Made by a program: the position numbers and the translations under genes
Shown here: positions 42,666 to 55,784 of the stretch, piece after piece
Layout: every line of letters starts with the position of its first letter
Numbering within the stretch: position 1 is the first letter of the stretch
Assembly: GCA_963989245.1 (NCBI GenBank)
Contig: OZ022352.1
Coordinates: 23,205,376-23,269,375, forward strand
Reading direction: 5' to 3'
Source: Nansenia antarctica
Taxonomy: Eukaryota > Chordata > Actinopteri > Argentiniformes > Microstomatidae
Length of the DNA stretch: 64,000 bases
The notes under the pieces: model-generated
Databases searched by the model: none
Told to the model about the DNA's origin: nothing
Seen by the model: the letters and a program-made list of their open reading frames with translations, nothing else

Positions 42666-43424
42666 GCCCACAGTAGGGCTGCAACAATTAGTCCATTAGT
42701 CGATTTGCATATATACGTATATGATCGAGACATGGATAATTGCATGCACTCACCCATACCTGTATTGTATGCATCCATACTCCACAACATTTACAGGCAT
42801 TAATCAAGTGATTGTGTCATGATGAATTATTTAATATGCTGTAATCAATAGGTATTGCATTAACATTTTTGGCATTTAGCAGACGCCTTATCACAAAGCG
42901 ACTTACAATTGATACATTTGACTAAGCAAGTGAATCATCAATTCACCAGTTGTAGCAGGAAGAGTAATCTAGCTCAGGCCAGGGGCCATTGGCAGTCGTC
43001 GTGATAGTTTATTTTTTATATAGACACTGGAGAAACAGTACAAGGGGGGCAGTAGAAGTCTTAGGAGACACAGTCTAGGGGAAAAGCAGGTGTCTCAGGA
43101 GACGCAGTGTTGGGGGGGTAGTAGATGTCAGTTAAGGTGTAGCCTGAAGAGATGGGTCTTCAGTCTCAGACGGAAGATGGGTAGTAACTCTGCAGGTATA
43201 ATAGTAGTGACTCTGCAGGTATAATTGCAATATAAAATAATGTATAATGTGACCACTCAATGATGGCTTTAACACTACCACACTTGAATGCATTTGGAAA
43301 AGGTATAAATCAATATTAGGCTGAATTGAATTGCATTCAAAAGTAGGTTGTTTGTGTAAATGAATTGTTTAGACTAATTGATTAATCGCTAAAAATAATT
43401 GTTAGTTGCAGCTCTAGCCCACAG
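42666..43424. mobile_element. hAT-type non-autonomous transposon with 8-bp TSD
   Basis: The element 42674-43416 begins TAGGGCTGCAACAATTAGTC and ends with the complement AGTTGCAGCTCTA, giving inverted termini of about 20 bp. GCCCACAG flanks it at 42666-42673 and 43417-43424, the 8-bp duplication expected of hAT. The interior is AT-rich (TTAGTCGATT, GATTAATCG) and non-coding, and carries an L2 fragment at 42861-43192. Confidence 0.8.
42861..43192 (-). mobile_element. L2 fragment nested within the hAT element
   Basis: On the minus strand it runs from the last RT codons (TACCCATCTTCCGTC, then GACTGAAGACCCATCTCTTC near 43160) through the L2 3' UTR to the terminal GTAAGTCGCTTTGTGATAAG segment and GCTAAATGCC. 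It is the uninterrupted reference for the split copy at 40436-41580. Confidence 0.82.
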
Positions 43425-43558
43425 TAGCCTTTTCCTCACTTACTGGCAAAAAAACAGGCAGAGTTGACTATTCAATCACAACTAATAAAAACCTTTTGGA
43501 TTCCTGATTTTCTTGGACATGCATTAAAGCTTCCGAAAACTTTTAAACAACTTTTAAA

Positions 43559-43624
43559 CTCCCTCCCTCCCTCCCTCCCTCCTCATATCCTCCGATATGA
43601 GGAGGGAGGGAGGGAGGGAGGGAG
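43559..43624. repeat. (CTCC)n/(GGAG)n palindrome with 31-bp arms
   Basis: A CTCC tetranucleotide run ending CTCATATC faces GATATGAG then GGAG units across a four-base loop (CTCC, 43590-43593). The arms are perfectly complementary for 31 bp. Confidence 0.85.
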
Positions 43625-44606
43625 GGGGAGGTAGGCTTCATATGGAGTCAGTTAGGCCTCACTTGAGAAATAAAATAATAAAATTGCCTGTTGAGGCAAT
43701 CACACCAATACAAAAATACGATAAGAAACATGCACGCCAAGATACAGAGCAGATATCCCCAACCTTTCTCTGTACTTTTACCTTGGCCCAACTCATTTAA
43801 AACATACAGGCTATTGCAGGCAGACACTCCTAATCTATCCCCCAGGCCAGGGGCATTTAGGTATGATGGAGTTGACACACTTTCCAGATGTTAGGGCCCA
43901 GGGGAGCATCTTGGAGGCTGCCAATTGACATGGTCAATTAAACATCTCTTTAAATTGACAGATCACCAAGTCTGAACCAATAAAGAATCGTGTCTGTATA
44001 TTCTCAGATTTTGACATAGCCTTTGTTTCTTAATTTACAACTCTTTGAGAATAATTTCGGCATAGGAATCCAATTGACATAAACCACATGATCCCAAATA
44101 TCAACTCCGACACGGTCCACTTCATCAGAAACCACCGTACATTAATAAACGTAGCATCATCCACTGAGAGAACCTGAATAAATCTAAAATTGCAGGGTAC
44201 ACACTAATTATCATCTTTCAAAAGGCAACACAGCCATGATGGAAATTAAGCTCCCATCTGATATGTAATTAGTAATGCCCACCCGCAACCCAATTGCATG
44301 CCTCTGCAGTGAGCGGGTATTTCCTAATCAACAGCGATGAATCTAATAAAATAACACAGAATACTGTGTAGAGCTGCAATAGACTGTACTGTATGTGGTG
44401 TTTTTGCTGTGGTGAGCATTCACTTACTTCATACCACAATGCTAAAAATGGTACTAGCTGGTTGAGCCAACTGTATTTGGCATTGTCTCGTACCCCTGTG
44501 GAGTGTCCAGGGAGCCAGACTGTGGCAGATCCCATCCCACCCATCTGTTGATCCAACAATCCCAGTCTCACTTCCACAGCTGTACTGGGGCTTTAATCAG
44601 CTCTCG

Positions 44607-44668
<62 letters not shown>

Positions 44669-44690
44669 ATGTGCGTACGTGTGTGTGTGG
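44607..44690. repeat. (GT)n microsatellite
   Basis: GT run ending in CATGTGCGTACGTGTG. Confidence 0.93.
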
Positions 44691-45909
44691 TCAGCCCTAC
44701 GCATGGCGCATCATTCTCAACCACACTCTAAGTCTAAAAGAAGAACAATACTCTATGGAAAGGCCTCTGTGAAAACTCTCTCTGGTCTCTGGATTGTCAC
44801 AGCTTGGGCTGAAACCACACTGGCATCGATCTTCCCTGGCCTGCGTTTGCCATCGCTCCCTCCTCTCCTTACGGGAAGGGATAGCCGACACTTCCTAACG
44901 ATTTAAAATGGGATCAGTCCTACTTCACCAGACCAGTGCCCCAGACCAGACAATGGGTATATTCAGACAGTTTATTGATGGTCTTATTTAGCTACTGTGT
45001 TTAAGCTTAGCTGCTACACAGCTTCCCTTCTTGCAAGCTAAGAATAGGCTATAGTAGGCTCCAAAGTGTGTGTGTGTGTGTGTGTGCATGGGGTGGGCCT
45101 GATTCACACGTCAAGTGGAACCACTCAAGATATGTGATTGTGTGTAAAACAACCAAAACCACCTCCCGCTGCCAACCATGGGTGGTGCATTGAGACTGGG
45201 GGGGGGGGGGGGGGGGGGGGGGGTGTATAGGTCGGCCAGCCTGGAGGAGAGGCCATGCAGCCCTTAGACCAGGGATGAGGACCTCACAGGGTAAACAAGA
45301 TAAACTGGCAATAAAAAACACTCTAGTACCTAGAGAATGTATGCCTTTCTGCTACGATCCGAGGAGCATTTAACAATGTCATCATTTCGATTTTTAATCC
45401 CCACTGTGTTATAATGTTCACCAACCATTTCCATTGTCCAAAGCAACTTGACAATTTGTCTGTTAGTTTGAATGATAATAGCGCATGGTATTAGGGTTTA
45501 TGTAATGGTGGATATATTGGTCTGCAGGCTCGACTGGAGAAACTAATTTCCGCCAACAATGTGCAGCAGCAAGCTTCTATAGTCACGATCATCCCAGCCC
45601 ATTGCTGTCAATCAAACAAACTAGAAATAGCATTCATATTCAAGGTTTGTACGCATTCATCTAAGAAACACTATTATTACTATACTATTACTTTTCTTCC
45701 TTTTTACAGTCAACATGTCCATTCAATGTAGTTTGCAGTTGCAGGAAATTGTTTACTTTGTTTAGTTGTGTGTTTAAGCACAACACATCCTTCTGAAAAA
45801 CACGCATTGCAATGGCCATTAAAATTCATGTCTGGAATGTTTGTCATCCCATTTAAGAGAGGAACTGAAATGCTAAATTGGCCTTTGTATTTTCAAGTGC
45901 GTCAGCAGC

Positions 45910-46110
45910 TAAATGGCTCTGGTGGTTACCACTACAAGCTCAGCAGGGCTGGGCCCGGCTGGTACAGTACTTGGATGGCGAGATCACCTTGGAAACCAAG
46001 GTGGCTGCTTGGTTACAGAGTCAGTAGGAGGCACTATTTCCTCTGGGCAAAAAGCTGATCCCGCTTCTTAGCTACAGTGCTGGGGACATGGTACAATGGA
46101 GGAGGCTGTC
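45910..46110 (+). mobile_element. 5S rRNA-like SINE remnant
   Basis: The stretch AAGCTCAGCAGGGCTGGGCC (from 45936) through GTACTTGGATGGCGAGATCA and CCTTGGAAACCAAGGTGGCT follows the internal promoter and 3' half of 5S rRNA with substitutions, then leaves it at a GGAGGCACTATTTCCTCTGG body. I read it as a 5S-derived SINE relic rather than a 5S gene: the 5' half is missing and no T-run terminator follows the 5S part. Confidence 0.6.
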
Positions 46111-47459
46111 CTTTTTTAATGAGTTAAAAAAAAATACAAGCTAATGGTAATCAACTTGTCAAAAATAGAATAACATTTGATTAAAAAAAATAAGAAATTC
46201 ATAACATTTCATTAAATTGAATTAATCCTTTCTTTCAGGCTAATTTCCTGCAGACTAACCACTGTGAAAGCGCCTCTAATCGTATTAGCAGGTTAGTGGA
46301 GGGCCAATAATGCAAAAATGCTTTCAGCAAAGATGCAAACAAACCCTATAATTACAACACATTGATACAAACTGAACAGCTCATGTGAATGGCTGAAGAG
46401 AAATAAGGGGTATATTCTGATGTCCTCTTACTCACTTCTGGCTCCGCACTTTCCCAGATTTGCTATTCCCATTTTGTGCCCATTTGTGCCCATCTCACTA
46501 AATAGACGTAGTCCTACTTTACGTACTTGGAAAATCAGACAGTCTGCCTCAAAACCCTACCTCCTGGAGGCCAGGAGAAATCAAGAGAGTCCAACTCAAG
46601 ATAGATTTGTCTGAATAATTCCGATGTCCTAAAAAAACGTTATTGTGAAGGCAGTCCTTCTGTATAGCAAAATATAAAAACTGGAATCTCATCATTATCA
46701 TTAGGCTTTCAATAGCAACTCAGTCGCCTGTTCTCTGCCATAGCCCACCTGCTTTGAAGTGGAATAGAACTGTGAAGAATAATGCTCTGAGTTTACCATG
46801 TGACACTTGGAATATGGGGATTGTTTTTGAAGGGGATCTTCAAAGCAGTGCAACATGCTTGTGTCCTCTCCATCATTTCAACAGACGTTAGGATCACATC
46901 GATTTCAATGAAATGATCTACACTGCAGGCACACAAAGATGTACAATATGCTTGTAAAAAAGAAAAATCATCCTTAGTGTTATCAATCAATCATTCAGGA
47001 CTGCCGTCCATGGGGCTTATATCTCATCTCTGCTACATATATGTTTTATTTATTATTTTCAGTGTCACTTCAACAAATGGCCATGACACGAGCAATGCTA
47101 GCCGACCGTTGAATAAACCATCATCCATAGTAAAAGATGCAATTTTGAAAGCTGCCAGTAGTAGTATTGCTGGTATTAATGCAGACTCTCTAGCATGCAG
47201 GGACCGTGGAGATTAAAGCACAGATCCGTGCGCGTAAGGTGGTACAAGGACAAGGAAATTAGAACAGATCCCTAACTTGCCAAAACCAGAACCAACAACA
47301 TCACTGTTCTTAGTTGCCCAGCTGCCCGGTGAACACTTCCTGTCCGTGAGGTCACAGGCTACAGCCCACAGAGGAGGTGCTAGCCTCAGACTGTGTTTCC
47401 TAGATAAACATAATGTCCCTCAAATAATATTTAGCTTTAAATATCTCATCTCTCACACA

Positions 47460-47715
<256 letters not shown>

Positions 47716-49587
47716 ACAATGAGACAGGAAACAGGAACAGAAGGATTCGCATAACAAGTTGTTTGATTGTTATTGATACTCCCAGCATAACTCCCCAGGG
47801 GGGGTGGACATTCAGTACATCTACGTAATATCTATTTTAGGGGTCATACAAGGATAACCATTTAAGGAGAAGCTATCAGGGTAACCCTAACCCATCAGGC
47901 AGACATCTACTCAATACACCATGATATTACAGTAACCAAAGCACTGAAATGACTGCATTTTTAGAGCACCACAATTAGAGCATCTATTCACCAGATTGTG
48001 GGTGTCAGTAAAAGAAAATGACCATGTACCCATGTAACACCAAGTGACATGACTATGTTTACTAACTAACTACACAGCAGAAGAATAGATGACTGAGGGA
48101 GGGGTGGGATTACCTCTTTGTCAAACCATCAAAAAAGCAGATGTGTTCAAAATGATATGTCTACAGAGCACCAAGGAGGCACTGGGAAGTGCAGTGTAGA
48201 GAGATGGATGTTTAATGTTTGACTCCCACAGTGTGATGTAGCAATCCAAAAAGCCTAGCCTTTCATCAGGCCTGCAACGGTGCTTTTGATTATTAAGGCC
48301 TGGGCGTGAACCATAGAGAGAAATGGCTGTGCCTTGCCAACGCTGTGCCTCCCCTGTGTGTCATTAGTCATAGTAAAGTTCGATTCCAGACTATAACGAC
48401 ACCTCTCTCAGGTCCTATCTTCCTTTGCCATACTTCTTCTTCGCACACAAGCACAGCAGGGATGTGTTAGCTATGCAAACAGAGTAGACTAACAGACACA
48501 GACACACTGCTATGGGATTCCAAGAGAAGTAGCGTTTGTGTTTTCTACCGCGTAGTCGATTCCCTGCCTGACACAGCACAAGAACACCAGGGCTTGTGAT
48601 GGAGCACAGAGAAGTGGTCAGCTACCCAGCTGAAAGGACACACTCCTTCTAGTAGGAACAATAACAACACTGTTGACCACTCTAAGAAGGCTCTTACATG
48701 GATTTTCTGGAGAGTTCTGTAGCATTGGCCTTTGTGTGGGCCTCTCTGTTTCAGAACAGTCGTGATAACATTGTACTTGTTACAGTAACAACATTGTGAT
48801 CATGGTATTGTAATGTTTACTTTGCTTTGTGGATGTATAGTAATGGAGTTGTGCAATTTGCGTTATTGCACAAGTGGATTACGGACCCTTATTGGGTCAC
48901 GCAGGCTTTTCAGTAGCAGTGGTTCCTTTTCTTATTGTGTTCTCACAGCATGGTGTCATTAACACTCTATAAAACATCAAAACAATTTTACAGTGCACTG
49001 TATATTCTGAGGTACTGTACTTCTGTACCTTCTGTACTGAAATTCCATCATCTCAAACCTGTTTATAGCCAGTGAAACTCACACTGACTTCATGATCAAG
49101 ACGACGTTTCACTGTCCGGCCAAGCCTCTGTCAGACCTCTATGAGCCAAGTCATCAAACACTACCAGCCTATCAAATCTGCAGGCCGGACAATTTAAAAC
49201 GCTCTGTCTTTAAACATTGTTAATGATAGCGGTTATAGAGTGAATCACTGTAGTTGTAATGCCTCATCAACAACTCATTCTGCAAGGGTCAGACTCCTGT
49301 CAAACACTTAAACAGATTATGCACAGGATTGATATAGTACAGTTCTTAGCTCCGAGAGGCTATACAAAGAACCATGCCCTTCTGCCTGACTGTGCTAAAT
49401 TAAGGTCCACAGAAATATTACTACTACTACACCCCCAAGGCCTCCTCATCTTCCACGCTCTATTTGGGGTTTCATTATATTCTCTCTTTCCATCTCCCTA
49501 AGCTATAGTAGATAAAATATATTTGTAATGAATAAAATAAACAAAGTACTTAGGCCCTCTGATGAGGGATTGGTGGTGGTGGGCACA

Positions 49588-49687
49588 TTTTCTTTTTACA
49601 TTCTATAATTATAATTGTAATTTTCTTTTCACATTCTATAATTATAATTGTAATTTTCTTTTCACATTCTATAATTATAATTGTAAT
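49588..49687. repeat. 33-bp tandem repeat, three units
   Basis: Three AT-rich units (ACATTCTATAATTATAATTG plus TAATTTTCTTTTC) with one substitution. Confidence 0.9.
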
Positions 49688-50540
49688 TTTCCTCCAATTT
49701 GGAGAGGGTTGGGGCAGGGGAAATGATGTTCTGTTATGCTATCGGATAACATTTCAAAGCTGATCTATCCCTTGAAAAGGGACCCCTTAGATAATGGCCT
49801 TCAACTATCATTGCTGTTGTAGTGATCAGCTTAATTAAAAACACACGTTTTCATTAAAAACACAGTCACTCTCCCTGAAAAAACCCAAAGCCACCACTGA
49901 GACTATGGTAAAGTGCTAACACACGGCTAGCTGTGCTCAGTAGTGAGATACTGATAGGTGCCTCGTAAAACGTCCTTTTTATCCAGGAGCAGCGGGCAGC
50001 TCTTGTCTCAAATATCAGTTCAAAAAGCCAGAGGCCATTCTCAGACAAGGCCTGCCAACATAGACAAAGACAATTTTCACCGGCTACATTCACTGTCAGG
50101 AAATCCTCCCCCATAAATGTCAACAAGTCTGATATTACAACTCTCTGACTCAGTGCAGGCGAGTGAGTGTGACTCGGGGAGTACCAAGTACCAAGACTAC
50201 GAAGGAAGCATTCACATATTTTTGGGATGAGAACTTTAACCTTTATAGGTGATACTGTAAAGGCCATAGCCATACTATATCTGGCATTGTTTACTGAATA
50301 CACAGAGCTGGAGCAGAATCCTAACAACCAATCAACCGGGCTCAGCCTGGTCAGGATTCAGCTTGCCTTCTGACACACAATACTGTATCATTGTTCAGTC
50401 GCTCCTTCAAAAGCCTTGCCAAATCTGAAATCTGAAATCTGAGCTATGGTGGGAGGTGTTTTGGCGGTAACACAACACAACACTTTTGAAACACTGTAAG
50501 TGGACTCAGTAAACAAGACGCTGTTGACCACAAGATAAGA

Positions 50541-50545
<5 letters not shown>

Positions 50546-50630
<85 letters not shown>
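50546..50630. repeat. (GA)n microsatellite
   Basis: Pure GA run of about 85 bp. Confidence 0.95.
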
Positions 50631-50633
<3 letters not shown>

Positions 50634-52189
50634 AGGCATTTATAAAGTGCAATATACTAACTATTATGTATATTGTCTTAATTCCCCGGGTTCACACTGA
50701 GATTTCAACCTAAATACAGTTTAAAAACTGAGCTTCACTGCTTCACTATTACTTGAACCAAGCATGCAGAATCCCTGCCCTCCAAAATAGAATTTACAGT
50801 AAACATCAGCATGTGGTCGAATAGCCAAGTCAAAATATAGACACAGAATGCTCGGCTTGGAAGTATATGTATAGCTGGAGGCCGTATCGGAGACGCATTT
50901 CATACATACACTACTATTACAGCACCGGAAAAAAAACATGGGAGTTTGTTGTCTGTGAGCCTGAAATGAGCAGTCTGGATAGTATGGGTGTGTGAGCTGC
51001 GCTCATCTGTTCTCTAAGGCAGGGGAAGATGCAGAGTCACAGAGTTGGACCCCCTGGACAGAGCTCTCTCCCAGCCAGGGATGTCAGGCAGACAGACACA
51101 GGCCCAGCCTTGTTCCCGTCTGCCATTCTGATTGGCCCTGAGGCGATGGCCACACAGAGGACAGACTGGCACTGAGACCCGGAGCCAGCGGGGTCAAGGG
51201 GAGAACAAAAAAATGTTGATATAGCAGCAGCACAGCTTGGCCATTGTGGAGCCAGTGGCACGGGACGTGCTGCCCAGCGCAGTTCAGCCTTAGCTGTCGG
51301 AGTAGAATGAGAATGTTCATGAAGGGCCAACGGGGAGAGGGAGCTGGTCACTATGATGACTGTGTGGGACAAGAGAGGGGGGAAGTAAACACAGTCACTG
51401 TGGGGCTATGTACTCTGCTGTTGTTGTTTCTCTAACTGCTGTAGGGAATTATCGAGCGTATCGTAGAGAAGAGATTGGCACGGAGTATGATCGTTAATTT
51501 CAAATAGTCATGGAGATGGATTGGCTGTGGAAAGGAGCCTTTGATGGCAGTTATATTGGCTTCATTAAGCAAACCAACCAAGCCCAATGAAGAGACTTCA
51601 GAACAATGAGAAGCAGCTGAGGGTAGTTGAGGGAAGTAGTTGGTCAGGACTCAGGAGCATGGCTAATACTCAGTAGTCAATATAAGGCAAGGACGTACGA
51701 CAAAAGGACAATGTATAAAGCTTGGGTTACCTACAGTGGAGAACACATCCATCCTCACAAGCTGCTTATCTAGTCACACATCACCGCTGATGATCAATGA
51801 CATACTATATATGAAAGCTCAGGCTCAAGTACATTTTTTCGAAACAAGTAATGTTTTTCTTTTGAACCGAGAACAGATTTGTCTCTGCTACATTTGTGCC
51901 TATCATTTATTATGGAGATAGTGTAAATGTAAAGCACCTGTGGCCTCATTACGTTTGCTGGACACTGTGCACCATGGGATGCAGTGGTTTGTTATTAACT
52001 CCAAAGCCCTCACTCATCTCTGTACCATTTATATAACAGTGAGCTGGCTTTCCTTAGCTCTTCTGAGATTAATTAATTGCTACATTTTTATAGGCTATAT
52101 TATTTTATAGGTCATACTGAGCTCTCATTCTACTTGTGTAACTATATTGTCCAGCAGTCAAATTACAATTGCCTGAGCTCACATGAATG

Positions 52190-52535
52190 AAGACCCGTAC
52201 AAAGCTAGGGAAAAAAGCTTTCCAGTTTGCTGCCCGTTCCACTTGGAATGAGCTTCAAAAGGTCCTGAAATTACAGGAGCTTGGCTCAAAACTCAAACAC
52301 TTTAAATGTGTTTAAAGCTAGGGTAAACAGTATGATGGAAAATGAAGTGGGGGTGTGTAAATGTTTTGACACCGAGTTGCACCTCTTTTTCCCCCAAACC
52401 TTCTTGCTGCTGCAATGTGTCAATTGATGTTTTAAACTGTTGTGCTTGTGTTGTATGCTCTGAACTTTTTGTGCTGCTATTTTGGCCAGGTCTCTCTTGT
52501 AAAAGAGACATTATGACTATGTGACTAACCTGGTA
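52190..52535 (+). repeat. LINE C-terminal and 3' end fragment
   Basis: AARSTWNELQKVLKLQELGS (about 52236-52292) is a relic of the C-terminal block Phe-x-Ala-x-x-x-Trp-Asn-x-Leu-Gln-x-x-Leu-Lys of fish LINEs. The 3' end GGCCAGGTCTCTCTTGTAAA then AGAGAC can form the small hairpin common to these tails. A second tail of the same kind is at 40310-40380. Confidence 0.55.
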
Positions 52536-53433
52536 GAAAAATGTCTTGGATCTCAACTACAGATCCAAAAGGGCACTGACCCTGGCCGGCGGGGGCAGGA
52601 AAAGCTGCAGGAATGTTGGGTCAAAGGGCAGTGTTCTACTCAACCAGCCTTACAAAAGATAATGACCTCTATTTGGACAAGGTGTTGTGTGCCCTCTGTT
52701 CAGAGTATAGTGACTAAATGATATTGTCTTTAGTTCATTTGATCACACTTGTGACTTCCAACACTCTCCCTCTGGAGGTGTGATGAGTCAGAATTGACTC
52801 CCTCATGTGGTACCAAGGGACCTTGTTTGCATGGTAGTGAAAAGCACATAAAAAAGAACATCTGGTGATGAATGAGAACAAGGGTCTGAACAGGATCCTG
52901 GTGGTATCTTTGAACACGCCTGACAGACAGAGAGCTGTAGCCTACATGTGTATGAGGTGAGTGGTCAGCCACAGAGGCCTGCAAGTGAACTATTCAAATA
53001 GCTTCAAACAACGCAAAGTCATTACTGATATATTTTGGAATGGCACCACAATGCAATGTTTCCCAACCTGGGGAATTATGATTGTTTCCCCAATGGGATA
53101 TATAAAGATACATGTAAATATTTGCAATAATATAATTGCCCCCAACCCCACAACAAATTACAGACAGCAAAGTGCAATACACATAACATATCTGGAGAAT
53201 ACGTCACATACAACATTGTCTAAACGTTGACATAACTGACAAGGTAGACAGTTATTGAGGAAACAAAAATGACAGTACCTTGTAATGTCCAGCACAGTTG
53301 TCCTAATAATCTTATTGCTTAATTAGTTACCGTTCATCCTGCAATCAAATGCTGTCCTCTCAGACACAGCCTTTGTAAAAACTCAACATGCAGCGACCAG
53401 ATCATCACTGTGGAACTCCAACTATGAGACTCT

Positions 53434-53549
53434 GCCAGTGATGATGGAGTCTCCATCATCACTGGCAATAATGTGAGAAGCGGCATGCCTTGTCCAACAA
53501 TTGTCTCCATCATGGAGACAATTGTTGGACAAGGCATGCCTCTTCTCAC
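53434..53549. repeat. Two adjacent near-perfect palindromes
   Basis: First hairpin: 16-bp perfect arms 53434-53449 and 53451-53466 (GCCAGTGATGATGGAG) with a one-base centre. Second hairpin: arms 53472-53510 and 53512-53549 (GTCCAACAATTGTCTCCAT on the left) with essentially no loop and a small mismatch at AGCGG/CCTCT. No ORF. See findings. Confidence 0.85.
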
Positions 53550-53857
53550 ATATTGCATCAGTGCTAAGTGTCGCTCAGCTGTTGCTTCTCAAAGTGCACT
53601 GAATTTATGTTTTGATTCTTCTCATTCCTAAGGGTAACCCCTATGCATACCTCAGAGGGAATAATGCTAGCTGCAGTTCCAGCTGGCATTGCCCCACACA
53701 GGACATTTCCATAATTTCACTGTACAATGATCAAGCTTGATTTTACAAAAATAATAATAATAATGCACATCAATTGAGGTTAATTACATGGCTATAGGTT
53801 TGTTTTTTAAATAGTTAGGCTCGCTACAGTGAAATTACAGTTAACAACACCAATAAA

Positions 53858-54101
53858 TCGTGAGCTGATAAGGTTCTATCTCCGTTTAGGGTAGTTCAGA
53901 GATATTGAGCGTCAAAGGTTTTACATTCCATTATGTTTTGTGAGATGGAACCTTTGTATTTTATGAATTACTAACTCAAAAATGTCAACATTTTTAAAAT
54001 AACACCACACAGGCATTAATAAACACCTAATGGATCAGATTATGTAAAAAAATCAATTTTGACAAAAATGGAGATAGAACCTTATAATTCTAACGTCACG
54101 A
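53858..54101. mobile_element. TIR MITE (copy 1), AAGGTTCTATCTCC family
   Basis: Left end TCGTGAG then ATAAGGTTCTATCTCCG, right end GGAGATAGAACCTTAT then AATTCTAACGTCACGA. The termini are inverted repeats of about 30 bp. The interior (CAGAGATATTGAGCGTC, ACATTCCATTATGTTTTGTG, ACACCACACAGGCATTAATA) is non-coding and nearly identical to the copy at 57463. Superfamily not assigned and no clear TSD. Confidence 0.7.
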
Positions 54102-54765
54102 TGTGTATAGTATGATACTATTTGCTAGTTTATTGTTTCTATCAGTTATTTCACACAAGGCATTTATGTATTTAACGTATTCATGTTTTCTGTTTGAAGC
54201 GCCAGAGATCAAAGAGATTCTCATGTCATCAGCAGAGCGCAGTTTACACACAAAGTTCTAAACTGTCTAAACAACAAAACAAACTGACATATAAAGGAAA
54301 ACATACATTCATTGACACAAAACATTCTGACATGTACAGTGTATAAATAAATGCGGTCTTACCTGGCGAAAGTTTTCAAATAAGTTATTGTGTTGCGAGC
54401 TGTCAGTCTCTGTTACAAAATCAACGCCACGGAACTTCCAGTACGCAGTATCTTTGGACAAACTTTCTGTCCGCTCAGGTCTTCCACAGCGAGATACAGC
54501 AGTTTAGTAATGTGTTCCAGCCTTGTGCGTCCATAAGCTTTCAAAACTGCTAATAAAATACATAAATCTCGTCTTGCCGTGCTTTTTAGAGGCCGTTATA
54601 CTCCCACCACTACTTGCTGAATAATAATTGGTGACTGTGGATTTCCCCTCCTGTTGTTGTACGGAAATGGACCAGCACGTTGGAGAAACTAGGAATTACA
54701 CTCCTACAGGCTTCTACAGGCGTGACACAGGAACATCTAATTGTATACATCTCTCTCTCTATATC

Positions 54766-55052
<287 letters not shown>

Positions 55053-55055
55053 CTA

Positions 55056-55780
55056 TACACACTATATGGACAAAAGTATTGGGACACCCGAACATCACAC
55101 CCATATGTGCTTGTTGAACTTCTCATTCCAAAACCATGGGCATTCATATGGAGTTGGTCCCCACCTTTGCTGCTATAACAGCTTCCACTCTTCTGGGAAG
55201 ACTTTCTACTAGAATAATATTAATACATCCTAGAACCATATTATGGACCGTTGCAGGGATTTGCTCCCATTCAGCCACAAGAGCATTAATGAGGTCGGGC
55301 CACTGATGTTGGGCGAGAAGGACTGGCTCGCAGTCTGCGTTTCAATTCATCCCAAAGGTGTTTCGATGGGGTTGAGGTCAGAGCTCTGTGTGCAGGCCAG
55401 TCAAGTTCTCTCCCAGACCAAACTCGGCAAACCATGTCATTACGGACCTCTCTTTGTGTATGGGGGCATTGTCATGCTGAAACTGGAAAGGGCCTTTCCC
55501 AAACTGTTGCCACAAAGTTGGGAGCATACAATAGGCTAGGTGCACAATCTCACTACTTCCTGAAAGACAACTGGTATGAACATATCCTGTCTCACTCTAT
55601 TGGTTTAATTGATTAATCAGCTGTGCACTGTGTGTTCCAACGGTTTACCGCACAGCTGATTAATCAATTAAACCAATTTGCTGTAGCATTAAGATTTCCC
55701 TTCACTGGAACTAAGGGGCCAAACCATGAGAACAACCCCAGACGATAATTGTGTCCACATACCTTTGTCCATAATGCATA
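55056..55780. mobile_element. Mariner/Tc1-type non-autonomous element
   Basis: The left end CACACTATATGGACAAAAGT then ATTGGGACACC is preceded by TA (55056-55057). The right end GTGTCCACATACCTTTGTCC then ATAATGCA is followed by TA in a TA run. I recognise the CACTATATGGACAAAAG terminus and the TTTCTACTAGAATA...ATTTGCTCCCATTCAGCCAC interior as a common fish mariner-type repeat. No functional transposase frame. A 28-bp-arm hairpin lies inside at 55599-55677. Confidence 0.7.
55599..55677. repeat. Perfect 28-bp-arm hairpin
   Basis: Arms 55599-55626 and 55650-55677 (ATTGGTTTAATTGATTAATC then AGCTGTGC) are perfectly complementary around a 23-base loop. It lies in the interior of the mariner-type element at 55056-55780. 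Confidence 0.85.
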
Positions 55781-55784
55781 TATA

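Larger units (their letters stand above)
43430..45900. other. No gene recognised
   Basis: Single-copy sequence apart from the palindrome at 43559, the GT run at 44607 and the G26 tract at 45198. Confidence 0.5.

Noticed and set aside
45924..46012. Functional 5S rRNA gene
   Set aside because: Only the 3' half resembles 5S, with substitutions and no T-run terminator; best read as a 5S-derived SINE.
46977..47216. 79-codon frame with a hydrophobic N-terminus
   Set aside because: A signal-peptide-like start but no similarity, no conserved motif and no splice or promoter support.
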